This document shows positions 32,860 to 42,223 of a stretch of 64,000 nucleotides of DNA, one piece after another; positions within the stretch are counted from its first letter, which is position 1, and the number at the start of each line of letters is the position of its first letter. Both the position numbers and the translations under genes were made by a program. The notes beneath the pieces were generated by a model. The model searched no databases. It had not been told where the DNA came from and worked only from the letters and a program-made list of their open reading frames with translations. This DNA comes from Planctomycetota bacterium (GTDB lineage Bacteria > Planctomycetota > Phycisphaerae > Sedimentisphaerales > Anaerohalosphaeraceae): assembly GCA_029552545.1 (NCBI GenBank), contig JAKPDO010000028.1, positions 1-64,000 of the forward strand, in the 5' to 3' direction.

Positions 32860-34160
32860 TGGATTTTCCGATTCAGATTCTGATTGTCAGTTTTGTGATT
32901 CTGCTGGTTTTGGGGGTTCCGGTGGCCTTTTCGATGGGGATTGCGTCGCTGCTGGGCATACTGGCGATGGGAGATTTGCCGGCCTTTGCGGCGGTGGCTC
33001 ACAAGATGGCCACGGGCATTGATGAGTTTTCTCTGCTGGCCATTCCCTTCTTTATTCTGTCCGGCTTGTTTATGGGCCATGGAGGGATTGCCCGTCGGCT
33101 GATTGACTTTGCCAATGTTCTGGTCGGTCGTTTTCGCGGCGGGCTGGCCCTGGTCAATATCCTGACGTGTATGCTGTTCGGGGCAATTTCCGGTTCAGCA
33201 ACGGCGGCGGTTTCGAGCATCGGAGGCTTTATGGTTCCGCTGATGAACAAGCGGGGATATGATCGGGATTTTAACGCTTCCGTGACGATTACGGCGGCTA
33301 CGACAGGACTGCTGATTCCGCCGAGCAACGTAATGATTGTCTATTCGCTGGCGACCGGCGGAGCGGTTTCCATCGCGGCGATTTTTATGGCGGGGGTCAT
33401 TCCGGGGATTCTGGTCGGGCTGGGACTGATGGTTGTCAGCAGTCTGATTTCCTGGAAGCGAAATTACGGCAAGGGTGAAACGCTCGAAGCGGGAGAATCT
33501 GTAAAGCGGTTCATTCAGGCGATTCCGGCTTTGCTGCTGATTGTGATTGTAATGGGCGGGATACTGAAAGGGATTTTTACGGCGACGGAGGCCTCCGCCG
33601 TGGCGGTGCTGTATTCGTTCCTGCTGGCGGTGGTGTTTTATAAGGAGGTTAAGTGGTCGGAAATTCCGGGGATTCTGCTGCAGACGGGTGTGATGACGTC
33701 GGTGGTTTTTCTGCTGATTGCGACGAGTATGGCGATGAGCTGGGTGCTGGCGGCCGAGCGCATCCCGCAGGATATCAGCGCCTTTTTGCTGGGGCTGACG
33801 CACAACCGAATCGTGGTGCTGCTGATGATTAATCTGATTCTGCTGGCTGTAGGGACCTTTATGGATATGACGCCGGCGGTTCTGATTTTTACGCCGATTT
33901 TTCTGCCGGTGGTGGCCACGTATGGGGTCCATCCGCTTCATTTCGGCATTATTATGATTACGAATTTGTGCATCGGGCTGTGCACACCGCCGGTAGGCAC
34001 GTGCCTGTTCCTGGGCTGCGGAATTGCCGAAACGACGGTGACAAGGGTAATGAGGCAGATCGGCTATTTCTATGCCGCGATGATTGTCGTGCTGTTTATC
34101 TGCTCTTATGTTCCTGCTTTGTCGCTGTGGCTGCCGCAGCAGCTGGGTCTGCTGAGATAG
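32859..34160 (+). CDS. dctM: TRAP transporter large membrane subunit DctM
   Basis: This 433-residue, strongly hydrophobic protein has 11-12 membrane segments. IPFFILSGLFMGHGGIARRL, SGSATAAVSSIGG and the GLLIPPSN motif mark the DctM family, which uses a sodium gradient to import the substrate delivered by DctP. It is the last gene of the uronate operon. The next gene is convergent, with 31 bp between the stops and no clear terminator. Confidence 0.95.
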   Translation: MDFPIQILIVSFVILLVLGVPVAFSMGIASLLGILAMGDLPAFAAVAHKMATGIDEFSLLAIPFFILSGLFMGHGGIARRLIDFANVLVGRFRGGLALVNILTCMLFGAISGSATAAVSSIGGFMVPLMNKRGYDRDFNASVTITAATTGLLIPPSNVMIVYSLATGGAVSIAAIFMAGVIPGILVGLGLMVVSSLISWKRNYGKGETLEAGESVKRFIQAIPALLLIVIVMGGILKGIFTATEASAVAVLYSFLLAVVFYKEVKWSEIPGILLQTGVMTSVVFLLIATSMAMSWVLAAERIPQDISAFLLGLTHNRIVVLLMINLILLAVGTFMDMTPAVLIFTPIFLPVVATYGVHPLHFGIIMITNLCIGLCTPPVGTCLFLGCGIAETTVTRVMRQIGYFYAAMIVVLFICSYVPALSLWLPQQLGLLR

Positions 34161-34191
34161 CCGTTCGGCTGCCGATGCAGAATCGCTGCCG

Positions 34192-36552
34192 TCAAATGGA
34201 TGTCTGTTCCGTGCGGGCGATGATTTCGTTCTGCAGACCTTCTCCGAGCTCCACAAAATAGTCGCTGTATCCGGCAACGCGGACAATCAGGTGCCGATAC
34301 TGCTGGGGATTTTTCTGTGCTTCCAGCAGGGTCTGCCGGTTGACGACATTAAACTGGATATGGTGGCCGTCCAGCCGGAAATAGCTGCGAATCAGATGAA
34401 CCAGTTTGTCCAGTCCTTCCCCTTCGAGTACCTGCGGGGTGAATTTCATATTGAGCAGGGTGCCGCCGGTCCGTGCGTGGTCCAGCTTGGCGGCGGATTT
34501 AAGAACCGCGGTCGGGCCGTGTGTGTCTGCACCCTGACTGGGAGAGATGCCGTCAGACAGAGGCTGCCCGGCCTTGCGTCCGTTGGGCAGGGCGCCGGTG
34601 ACCTGCCCAAAATAGATGTGGACCGTGGTCGGCAGGAGGTTGATGCGGTATTTGCCGCCCTTGGTGTTGGGTCTGCCGTTGATGGCGTCGTAGTAGAGAT
34701 TGAATAAATCGACGGCAACGGAGTCGGCGTAATCGTCGTCGTTGCCGTAGCAGGGGGCCTGCCGGAGCAGATTCTGAATGTCTTCCATTCCTTCGAAGTT
34801 TGCCTCGAGGGCTTTTAAGAGGGTCCGCATCGGAAGCGTCTTGCGGTCGAAGACGTGGAATTTGACGGCCGTGAGGGCATCGGTGAGTGTGCCGATGCCG
34901 ACGCCCTGAATGTAGGTTGTGTTGTAGCGCGGGCCGCCGTTGTGGTAGTCTTTGCCCTGCTTGATGCAGTCATCCACCAGCACGGACATAAAGACGGCGG
35001 GCATCCATTCCGCATAAAGCCGTTCAATGATTTGGTTGCCGCGGATTTTGATGTTGATAAAGTGATTCAGCTGCTTTTTGTAGGCGTCGCGAAGCTGTTC
35101 AAAGGTTGTAAAGGTTTCCGGGTCGCCGGTCTTCGGACCGACCTGGACGCCGGTTCGCGGGTCGCGTCCGTTGTGAAGGGTGACTTCAAAGATTTTGGGC
35201 CAGTTGCAGTAGCCGGTGAGGATGCAGCTTTCCTTCCCGAAGGCGCTGACCTCGACGCAGCCGCTGGGGCCGCCGCTTCGGGCATCGAAGAGGGATTTGC
35301 CGTCGTGGAGCATTTCGCGAATGATGACATCCGTGTTGAAGACAGACGGCTGGCCCAAGCCGGTGCGGATGACCTGACAGGCACGCTTGACGAATCGGTC
35401 GGGGTTTTTGGCGCTGATTTGGATGCAGCAGCTGGGCTGAACGAGCTGCATTTCCTCGACAACTTCGAGAATCAGATAGGAAACATCGTTAACGGCGTCT
35501 TGTCCGGTCTGGGGGTCCACACCGCCGACATTAATGAGCGAAAAATCGGTATAGGTGCCGCTCTGTTCTTCGGTGATGCCCACCTTGGGCGGGGCGGGCT
35601 GATTGTTGAATTTTATCCAGAAGCACTCCAGCAGTTCTTTGGCCTGCTCACGGGTGAGCGTTCCGGCCTCCAGCTCTCGTTTGTAGAAGGGATACAGATG
35701 CTGGTCCAGGCGGCCCGGATTGAAGGAGTCCCAGACGTTCAGGTCTGTGATGACGCCCAGATGAACGAACCAATAGGCCTGCAGGGCCTCGCGGAATGTT
35801 CGGGGCGCATAGGCGGGCACATGCCGGCAGACGGCGGCGATTTCCTCCAGCTCTTTTTTGCGGACGGGGTCGGATTCGCTTTGGGCCAGCTGCTGGGCTT
35901 TTTCGGCATACCGGCGGGCCAGGGTCAGCACGGCATCGATCGCCAGTTTCATTCCTTTGAGTTCCTGGAGTTTTGTGTGGGCCTCCGCGTCGCCGTAAAA
36001 GTCCAGACTGCGGATGGACTGGCTGATTTCATCCTGCAGGTCGAGCAGACCTTTTCGGTAAATCTTGTCGTCGAGGATGGCATGTCCGGGTGCCCGCTGC
36101 TCCATAAACTCCGTAAAAATGCCTGCTTCAAAGGCCCGATGCCAGTCTTCGCTCATCGCAGCGAAGACCTTCTCCCGCATCGTTTTGCCTTTCCAGAAAG
36201 GAATGATTTTTTCTTTGTAAACCTTTTTGACATCCTCGCTCACATCGAAAGAGGTGCGAGTGCGTCTTGCCATAATGTCGAAGTCTTCGAGGGTATGGCA
36301 GCACAGTTCCGGATAGGTATAGGTGGCTTTGGGGGCCGGTCCCCGCTCGCCGACGATTAATTCTCCGTCATTGATGCAGATGTGTTTGCGGCTCATGATG
36401 TAGTTGAGGGCCAGCCCGCGAACGACAGGAGGAGAGAACTCCATCGTGATGCCGCTCTGGTAGAAATCGGTAATCAGTTCAGCCCGTTCGGCGCTGATGT
36501 ACGGTTTGGTGTTTACGCTTTGAGCACGCAGTTTGGCAACTCGTTCGTTCAT
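34192..36552 (-). CDS. Glycyl radical enzyme, HypD-like (trans-4-hydroxyproline dehydratase type)
   Basis: This 786-residue glycyl radical enzyme has its active-site cysteine and glutamate at C432 and E434 in GGPSGCVEVSAFGKE, and the radical glycine at G761 in IVRVAGYSDYF. The stretches around GRDPRTG, PLSDGISPSQGADT and DGHHIQFNV look most like the hydroxyproline dehydratase (HypD) branch. A pyrroline-5-carboxylate reductase, the usual HypD partner, is not nearby, so the substrate stays open (a diol dehydratase is an alternative). ATG 36552 lies 5 bp after the activase stop. The enzyme is oxygen-sensitive, so anaerobic growth is implied. Confidence 0.8.
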   Translation of the reverse strand: MNERVAKLRAQSVNTKPYISAERAELITDFYQSGITMEFSPPVVRGLALNYIMSRKHICINDGELIVGERGPAPKATYTYPELCCHTLEDFDIMARRTRTSFDVSEDVKKVYKEKIIPFWKGKTMREKVFAAMSEDWHRAFEAGIFTEFMEQRAPGHAILDDKIYRKGLLDLQDEISQSIRSLDFYGDAEAHTKLQELKGMKLAIDAVLTLARRYAEKAQQLAQSESDPVRKKELEEIAAVCRHVPAYAPRTFREALQAYWFVHLGVITDLNVWDSFNPGRLDQHLYPFYKRELEAGTLTREQAKELLECFWIKFNNQPAPPKVGITEEQSGTYTDFSLINVGGVDPQTGQDAVNDVSYLILEVVEEMQLVQPSCCIQISAKNPDRFVKRACQVIRTGLGQPSVFNTDVIIREMLHDGKSLFDARSGGPSGCVEVSAFGKESCILTGYCNWPKIFEVTLHNGRDPRTGVQVGPKTGDPETFTTFEQLRDAYKKQLNHFINIKIRGNQIIERLYAEWMPAVFMSVLVDDCIKQGKDYHNGGPRYNTTYIQGVGIGTLTDALTAVKFHVFDRKTLPMRTLLKALEANFEGMEDIQNLLRQAPCYGNDDDYADSVAVDLFNLYYDAINGRPNTKGGKYRINLLPTTVHIYFGQVTGALPNGRKAGQPLSDGISPSQGADTHGPTAVLKSAAKLDHARTGGTLLNMKFTPQVLEGEGLDKLVHLIRSYFRLDGHHIQFNVVNRQTLLEAQKNPQQYRHLIVRVAGYSDYFVELGEGLQNEIIARTEQTSI

Positions 36553-36557
36553 AGGTT

Positions 36558-37475
36558 CTATCCGCCGATTTTTACGCAAAAACCCATTTCCTGCAGCGTC
36601 TGTGCAAGTATTTTCATTTGTTCCTCTGAAAGACGCCGGCTTCTGAACATTCGCTCGCCTTTTCCGAGCCGCTCGGCTTTGGCGAGTCCTCCACTATTAT
36701 ACGGCAAAAGGTCAATTTGTTTTATGGTTTTCAGTTTTTGTACAAACTGTCCGATGGCCTGAATAGTATCGAGGCTGTCATTGAAGCCTCCAACGACAGG
36801 AACCCGAATGATGATTCGGCGTGCGTTAGCGCTTAACCAGCTGATGTTGTCCAAAATCAGGGAATTGTCCACACCGGTAAAGTCCCGATGCTTTTTCGGC
36901 TCAAGATGTTTAATGTCGCACAAAAAAAGGTCAGTGAAGTCCAGAATTGACTGTAATGTTTCCTGCTTTCCGTAGCAGGATGTGTCCACGGCCGTATGGA
37001 AGCCCCTTTCTTTGCAGGCGGTTAGTAAAGCGCGGAGAAAATCGGGCTGAGCAAGGGGTTCCCCGCCTGAAAAAGTGACACCGCCGCCGGATTGGTCATA
37101 AAAAACAGAATCTTTTTCCACTTCTTTTAAGACTTGCTCTACCGTGACTTGTCGGCCGACTTTTTCCATTGCCTGCGCTGGGCAGGAGGAAATGCAGGCG
37201 CCGCAAACAGTACAGCGTCTTATATCTCGATGTATTTTGCCGTTAATTTTGGTTAGGGCATGGCTGGGACAAATTTGAATGCATCGTCCGCATTGGATGC
37301 AGCGGACGGGCCGATGGAGCATTTCAAGATTGGTTTCCCAACTTTCCGGATTGTGACACCAGGAACACCGCAGCGGACAGCCTTTGAAAAAGACGGTCGT
37401 GCGAATGCCGGGCCCGTCGTGAATCGCGTATTTTTTTATATCAAAAATTGTACCGGTTATGTGTCTGTAATCCAT
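36558..37475 (-). CDS. Glycyl radical enzyme activase (radical SAM)
   Basis: This 305-residue protein makes the glycyl radical on its partner. The radical SAM cluster cysteines are C33, C37 and C40 in CPLRCSWC. An inserted ferredoxin-like segment (about residues 58-100) has two CxxCxxCxxxCP-type motifs for accessory 4Fe-4S clusters, and GGVTFSGGEPL is the SAM-binding region. It is the first gene of a two-gene unit with the glycyl radical enzyme, with GGAAAAGA before ATG 37475. Confidence 0.94.
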   Translation of the reverse strand: MDYRHITGTIFDIKKYAIHDGPGIRTTVFFKGCPLRCSWCHNPESWETNLEMLHRPVRCIQCGRCIQICPSHALTKINGKIHRDIRRCTVCGACISSCPAQAMEKVGRQVTVEQVLKEVEKDSVFYDQSGGGVTFSGGEPLAQPDFLRALLTACKERGFHTAVDTSCYGKQETLQSILDFTDLFLCDIKHLEPKKHRDFTGVDNSLILDNISWLSANARRIIIRVPVVGGFNDSLDTIQAIGQFVQKLKTIKQIDLLPYNSGGLAKAERLGKGERMFRSRRLSEEQMKILAQTLQEMGFCVKIGG

Positions 37476-37498
37476 CTTTTGGTCTTTTCCAAAACCTC

Positions 37499-37527
37499 AT
37501 CGTAGTCGGAAAACGGTTCTTTTTCAA
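37499..37527 (-). promoter_or_regulatory. Promoter of the glycyl radical enzyme unit
   Basis: On the minus strand TTGAAA (37527-37522) and TACGAT (37504-37499) are 17 bp apart, about 25 bp upstream of ATG 37475. The remaining intergenic part (37528-37715) carries a TTGTGCAA octamer at 37616-37623. Confidence 0.55.
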
Positions 37528-37715
37528 CAGAAATCAAGATGCACAAGCTCTGTAATTGAGAATTTGGGCTTTTTCGGTTGATTATGCAAATATTTTCTGA
37601 TAATATCACACTCGATTGTGCAAGCGATTTTATGGATTCAATGGTCGATTGAGGGATGCTTTTGTAAGTTTCCCCTTTTGATTAGCAGTTTATCTGCAGG
37701 CAGTTTGGAGAAACT

Positions 37716-39548
37716 ATGAGTTTGAATAAGAAGCAGGGTAAGAGAGAAGAACCGGAGCAATCTAACCGCTTTGAGCATTTTATTACGGTTTGCGGGGATA
37801 AACTGATGGAAGGGGATAAGGAATATCGCTTTATTTCCTTCAATATTCCGGATTTGCATAACAAAGAAGATGTGATGTTTTTCGAAGAAACGTGCGCCTG
37901 GCGATGGCCGGATGAATATGAAATTGCTGATGCGCTTGAATCCATCCGCCAAATAGGAGGGCGGGCGACGCGGCTGTATACCCTTTCTGTTCGGCGCCCC
38001 GGTGAGACACATCCGGTTCATGTGGAGGGCCCCGGGCAATTTAACGAGGAAGGATTTCGGGTGATTGATAAAGTTTTGCAGATTGCCGAGCAGAAGGGGA
38101 TTCGCATCATCTTTCCTCTGCTGGACAGTACGAAATGGTGGGGCGGAGTGGAAGATTATGCGGCATTTCGCGGGAAAGAAAGTGTGACGATTCACCAAAG
38201 GCCGGACAGTGCCCGCTCGCGTTTTTGGACGGACAGGCAGCTGATTGAGGATTTCAAAAAAACCATTGAATATACGCTGAACCGAAGGAACGTTTATACC
38301 GGAGAATGCTACAAAGACTGCAAAGCAATTCTGCTTTGGGAGACCGGAAACGAACTCTGCTGTCCACCGGAGTGGACTCATGAGATTGCCGGTTATATCA
38401 AAAGCATGGACCCTAATCATCTGGTTATGGACGGCTTTTTTGCAACAAAGGTCCGCCCGGAGTCGGTCGAAGAGCCGTTTGTCGATGTTGTGACGACACA
38501 TCATTACCCGAGTCTGAATCCGGATTTTATCGGGGATGTTCGGGTTTCGCGGGAAATGGTCAGAGGACGGAAACCCTATATTGTGGGGGAGCTCGGATTT
38601 GAAACGAACGGAAAGGTCCGCGAGCTGCTGGATTATGTGATTCAGGAAGGCATCAGCGGGGCCATGGTTTGGTCTCTTCGTTCGCACAAACGGGAAGGGG
38701 GTTTTTACTGGCATTCGGAGCCGGATTCTTTCGGGCGGTTTCGTTCTTATCATTGGCCGGGTTTTCCAAGCGGAGAGGATTATTATGAAGCGTCTCTGCT
38801 GAAATTGGTGCGTCAGAAGGCATTCGAGATTGCAGGCGTTCCGGAGCCGCCGCTGGAGAAGCCCCTTCCGCCGACTCTATTGCCCATTGAGGATATCACG
38901 GCGATTTCCTGGCGGGGTTCTGCGGGTGCGGCTGCTTATGATATCGAAAGAGCAGACTCGGAAACCGGTCCCTGGCAGGTGATCGGTTGGAATGTTTCGG
39001 ACGCCCAAGTCGAGTATGGCCCCCTTTTTTACGATACGACGGCGAAAATCGGGAAACGCTATTTTTACCGGGTGATTGCCAAGAATGCAGCCGGCCAATC
39101 GGAACCATCCAATCTTGCCGCTTCCCCGATTGTGGATTGTCAGGCGATAGTGGATGAGTTGAAAGATTGGTCGCAGGTTTATAGTTTTCGAGGGCCGGTG
39201 GTGCTTGAAACCGCCCAGGCCCGCCGGATGAAGGAAGATGGAAGCCGTGTAAAAGGAGCTGCCGGCGGAGAGCTGCTCTACCGGACCGAAGGGGCAATCT
39301 GCCGATGTGTTCTGGAAACATATTTTGAAAAAAATATTTCCGATTTTGCTTTTTTCTTCAGCAAAGACGGTGTTTCTTTTGCGAAAGCCAAAAGCCGACG
39401 AACTGTGTATGACCCCGGCGATCCTGTCTATGGGTATTTTATCCCGGTTAAATATGAACTGACACTGGTTCCGCAAGGTTCGAGATGGTTTCGGATAGTC
39501 TTTCGTACAGATGCACAAATCGGACGCATCCGGATTTATTACCGATAA
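37716..39548 (+). CDS. GH5-like glycoside hydrolase, cytoplasmic, with Fn3-like C-terminal part
   Basis: This 610-residue protein begins with a TIM-barrel glycosidase domain (about 20-370). LLWETGNEL holds the acid/base glutamate (E213) and YIVGELGFE the nucleophile (E292), the layout of clan GH-A enzymes such as GH5 mannanases and glucanases. A fibronectin-III-like domain (about 395-480) and a beta-rich C-terminal module follow. No signal peptide is visible, so it is expected inside the cell and may act on imported oligosaccharides. ATG 37716 follows TTTGGAG. Exact GH family and substrate are uncertain. It is divergent from the glycyl radical unit. Confidence 0.75.
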   Translation: MSLNKKQGKREEPEQSNRFEHFITVCGDKLMEGDKEYRFISFNIPDLHNKEDVMFFEETCAWRWPDEYEIADALESIRQIGGRATRLYTLSVRRPGETHPVHVEGPGQFNEEGFRVIDKVLQIAEQKGIRIIFPLLDSTKWWGGVEDYAAFRGKESVTIHQRPDSARSRFWTDRQLIEDFKKTIEYTLNRRNVYTGECYKDCKAILLWETGNELCCPPEWTHEIAGYIKSMDPNHLVMDGFFATKVRPESVEEPFVDVVTTHHYPSLNPDFIGDVRVSREMVRGRKPYIVGELGFETNGKVRELLDYVIQEGISGAMVWSLRSHKREGGFYWHSEPDSFGRFRSYHWPGFPSGEDYYEASLLKLVRQKAFEIAGVPEPPLEKPLPPTLLPIEDITAISWRGSAGAAAYDIERADSETGPWQVIGWNVSDAQVEYGPLFYDTTAKIGKRYFYRVIAKNAAGQSEPSNLAASPIVDCQAIVDELKDWSQVYSFRGPVVLETAQARRMKEDGSRVKGAAGGELLYRTEGAICRCVLETYFEKNISDFAFFFSKDGVSFAKAKSRRTVYDPGDPVYGYFIPVKYELTLVPQGSRWFRIVFRTDAQIGRIRIYYR

Positions 39549-39685
39549 GAGGACCGGGAGTCTTTAGGAGGGGGACGCGCAGACCGCCTTTTGTACGCTG
39601 TTTTTTTATTTGCCTACTGGAAACCCGAGCTGTTTGAGGTATATTAGAATCAGCAAAGGAACGGTCTGTTCTGAAAGGCGTTTCT

Positions 39686-40822
39686 GTGAAAAAGGCCTTG
39701 ATTCATAGCCCGCAGCTGGAACAGTATTCTTATCCGGACTCCTGTCCCTTCAAGACGTTTCGTGCCGCGTTGCTTTATCGGAAACTGCTGTCGATGGGAT
39801 TGCTGAGCGGGCCCGATGTTTTCGAAGCCGCTCCGGAGAAAACTGAACGCTCTGTTCTGGAACAGTTTCATTCTTCGGCCTATCTGGATGCGCTGGAGCG
39901 GGCAAACAGAGGGGAGTTTGATTCTTCGATGCTTTGGATGGGGTTGGGGACGGGGGATTGTCCGGTTTTTGCCGGAGTTTATGATTATGCGGCACTGGCG
40001 GCGGGGGCGACGATAACAGGGGCTCGTCTGATTTTGGAGGGGAAAGCCGGGATTGCCTTTAATCCTTCCGGGGGGTATCACCATGCTCACGCCGGGAGAG
40101 CGGGCGGGTTTTGTTATTTGAATGATGTTGTTTTGGGGTGTCTGGAATTTGTAAAGGCGGGCAAGCGGGTGCTGTTTCTCGATGTGGATGTGCATCACTG
40201 CGACGGGGTCCAGGCGGCCTTTTATGACCGGGCCGATGTGATGACGATATCGACGCATCAGGACGGCCGGACACTGTTTCCCGGTACGGGGTTTGTGGAT
40301 GAAATTGGAGAAGGCGAGGGACGCGGGTACAGTGTGAATTTTCCGCTGCCGCCGGGGGTCTATGATGAGGTTTATCTGAAGGTGTTTCGGGAGGGGGTTC
40401 TTCCGCTGATTGGAGCGTACGGACCGGATGTGATTGTGCTGGAAATCGGTGCTGATACCCTGGCGGGAGACCCGCTGGCCGGTTTTTCGTTAACCAATAA
40501 TGTGTATGTCGAGATAGTCCAGTCTCTGCTGGTCTTTGGCAAGCCGATTTTAGCGGTCGGCGGGGGCGGGTACCATGTGGAGAATACAGTACGGGCCTGG
40601 GCGCTGGTTTGGGCGACTCTATGCGGGCGCCAGCAGACGGATGAGTTATGGGCGGGGCTGGGCGGTGTGATGCTGCAAAGTACGGACTGGAATGATGACA
40701 GGGGGCTGCGGGACCGGGTTTTGGTTCCCTCAAATTGGCAGAGAGAATCGGTGCTGCCGGCGGCGGAACAGGTGCTTGAGGCGGTTCATCGACTGGTTTT
40801 TCCGCTTCATGGATTGTCATAA
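39686..40822 (+). CDS. AcuC-like class I histone deacetylase-family protein
   Basis: This 378-residue protein belongs to the HDAC/AcuC family of zinc deacetylases. The active site shows H132-H133 (GYHHAH) and zinc ligands D168 and H170 (DVDVHHCDG) and D257 (GADTLAGDP). In Bacillus, AcuC deacetylates and reactivates acetyl-CoA synthetase; an acs gene lies 1.4 kb further on, which makes this the likely target. The start is GTG 39686 with AAAGG 7 nt upstream. A 137-bp gap separates it from the GH5-like gene, so they may be separately transcribed. Confidence 0.88.
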   Translation: MKKALIHSPQLEQYSYPDSCPFKTFRAALLYRKLLSMGLLSGPDVFEAAPEKTERSVLEQFHSSAYLDALERANRGEFDSSMLWMGLGTGDCPVFAGVYDYAALAAGATITGARLILEGKAGIAFNPSGGYHHAHAGRAGGFCYLNDVVLGCLEFVKAGKRVLFLDVDVHHCDGVQAAFYDRADVMTISTHQDGRTLFPGTGFVDEIGEGEGRGYSVNFPLPPGVYDEVYLKVFREGVLPLIGAYGPDVIVLEIGADTLAGDPLAGFSLTNNVYVEIVQSLLVFGKPILAVGGGGYHVENTVRAWALVWATLCGRQQTDELWAGLGGVMLQSTDWNDDRGLRDRVLVPSNWQRESVLPAAEQVLEAVHRLVFPLHGLS

Positions 40823-40823
40823 A

Positions 40824-40849
40824 AAACCCCGCCGATGCAGGCGGGGTTT
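40824..40849 (-). terminator. Intrinsic terminator between convergent deacetylase and MFS genes
   Basis: A 10-bp perfect stem AAACCCCGCC (40824-40833) and its complement (40840-40849) is followed by six T on the minus strand and three on the plus strand. It chiefly ends the MFS gene but can serve both. Confidence 0.9.
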
Positions 40850-40888
40850 GGGGGTTGGTTGTTTTGAATCATTTTTGGAAGAGTCTGT

Positions 40889-42145
40889 TCAGACTGTTTT
40901 GGGCTGCGGAGGACGCAGGAGGGATACGCAAACAGCCGCTAAAATCAGCAAAAGGATGGCTCCATAATAGGCATAGGCAAAGGTTTTGTAAAGGTCATAC
41001 ATTTTGCCTGCCAGATAGGCCAGCATAAATCCTCCGACTCCCCACGAGGTAAAAACCAGTCCGTAATTGACACCAAAGTTTTTCAGTCCGTAATAGTCTT
41101 TGGTGATGGATGGGAAAAGAGCCAGATTGGCACCATAATTGGCCCCAATCAGAGCTGAAAGGAGCGACAAAACCGGAACCGAGGCAAGCAGCGTATCTTC
41201 TTTGGCCATAGACAGCAGAAAGATGCAGACGGCCTGGACCACAAAGCAAAGGAACAGGGCGGCTTTGCGTCCAATTTTGTCGCTGAGCATTCCTGCCCCG
41301 ATTCGCCCTGCGCCGTTTCCGACGGCTAACACAGCCACGAGAACAAAGCCCATTTCCAACCCTGCCTGGACTTTTACAATGGCTGCCAGTTTGGCGATAA
41401 TCATCAACCCGGCCCCGGCCCCGCAGGCGTATAGAAACCAAAGCAGATAAAACTGGATGGTTTGGAGCATTTCAGTTGGGGCAAAATCCCGCTTTGCAGC
41501 GGCCGGAGCAGCGGCGGGACTGTTTGCGGAGGAAGATTTGAGGGTTGCCGTGTAGCCCGGCGGCGGGGCCTTCAGCAGCTGAGCCAGAAGGACAACCGCA
41601 GCGAGAAATCCGATCCCGAGAAACAGCACGGTTTTTTGAACGCCGTAGGTGCCAATCAAATATTTTGTAAGCGGTGAAGCATAGACGGAGGCCAGACCGA
41701 AGCCGGATACAACGATGCCCGCTATCAGTCCGGTTTTAGCTGCGGGAAACCACTTGACCGCCGGAGGGGTTGCGGATGCATACCCGAAACCGATTCCGGC
41801 CCCGGCCAGGATGCCGAAACCAAGCAGATATCCGATTGGAGAAGTAAAGAAACTGGCGAAAATGAAGCCCATTCCAACCAAAAGACCGCCGATAGTGGCT
41901 GCCAGACGAGGACCCATTTTGTCCTGCATTCGTCCGGCGGGGACCATAACTAAAGAAAAGATGAGGCAGGCAAACATATAGGGAAGGGATTTCTGCGTTT
42001 CCGTCCATCCCCACTCCGCAGGAATTCCTTTACTGATTACACTCCAGGTGTACAGGATTCCCAGGGCCAGGTTGATGCCCATTCCGGCAAATGTAACAGA
42101 CCAACCGTGATTTTTGATAGGTCCGGATGATTGGTTTTCTGACAT
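40889..42145 (-). CDS. MFS transporter, oxalate/formate antiporter-like (OFA family)
   Basis: This 418-residue carrier has 12 membrane segments. The opening (GMGINLALGILYTWSVISKGIP) and GAGIGFGYASATPPAVKWFP (about residues 115-134) are typical of the OFA branch, which moves small carboxylates such as oxalate, formate, lactate or pyruvate. Lying just downstream of acs on the same strand, it may import acetate or another monocarboxylate. ATG 42145 follows a strong AAGGAGG. A hairpin separates it from acs. Confidence 0.88.
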   Translation of the reverse strand: MSENQSSGPIKNHGWSVTFAGMGINLALGILYTWSVISKGIPAEWGWTETQKSLPYMFACLIFSLVMVPAGRMQDKMGPRLAATIGGLLVGMGFIFASFFTSPIGYLLGFGILAGAGIGFGYASATPPAVKWFPAAKTGLIAGIVVSGFGLASVYASPLTKYLIGTYGVQKTVLFLGIGFLAAVVLLAQLLKAPPPGYTATLKSSSANSPAAAPAAAKRDFAPTEMLQTIQFYLLWFLYACGAGAGLMIIAKLAAIVKVQAGLEMGFVLVAVLAVGNGAGRIGAGMLSDKIGRKAALFLCFVVQAVCIFLLSMAKEDTLLASVPVLSLLSALIGANYGANLALFPSITKDYYGLKNFGVNYGLVFTSWGVGGFMLAYLAGKMYDLYKTFAYAYYGAILLLILAAVCVSLLRPPQPKTV

Positions 42146-42172
42146 ACGGCCTCCTTTTCAGATGTGTAAGAA

Positions 42173-42204
42173 AGGCCGAACGTGCGGGGATGCACGTCCG
42201 GCCT
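42173..42204 (-). terminator. Hairpin between acs and the MFS gene
   Basis: Arms 42173-42185 and 42192-42204 pair in 12 of 13 positions around the loop GGGGAT. On the minus strand it is followed by TTTCTT. It may be a partial terminator that lowers MFS expression relative to acs. Confidence 0.65.
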
Positions 42205-42223
42205 GAAGCAGTTTTGATTGTTT

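Noticed and set aside
34192-36552. Calling the glycyl radical enzyme pyruvate formate-lyase or choline TMA-lyase
   Set aside because: It lacks the adjacent cysteine pair of pyruvate formate-lyase, and the sequence around the radical glycine and GADT segment looks more HypD-like than CutC-like.
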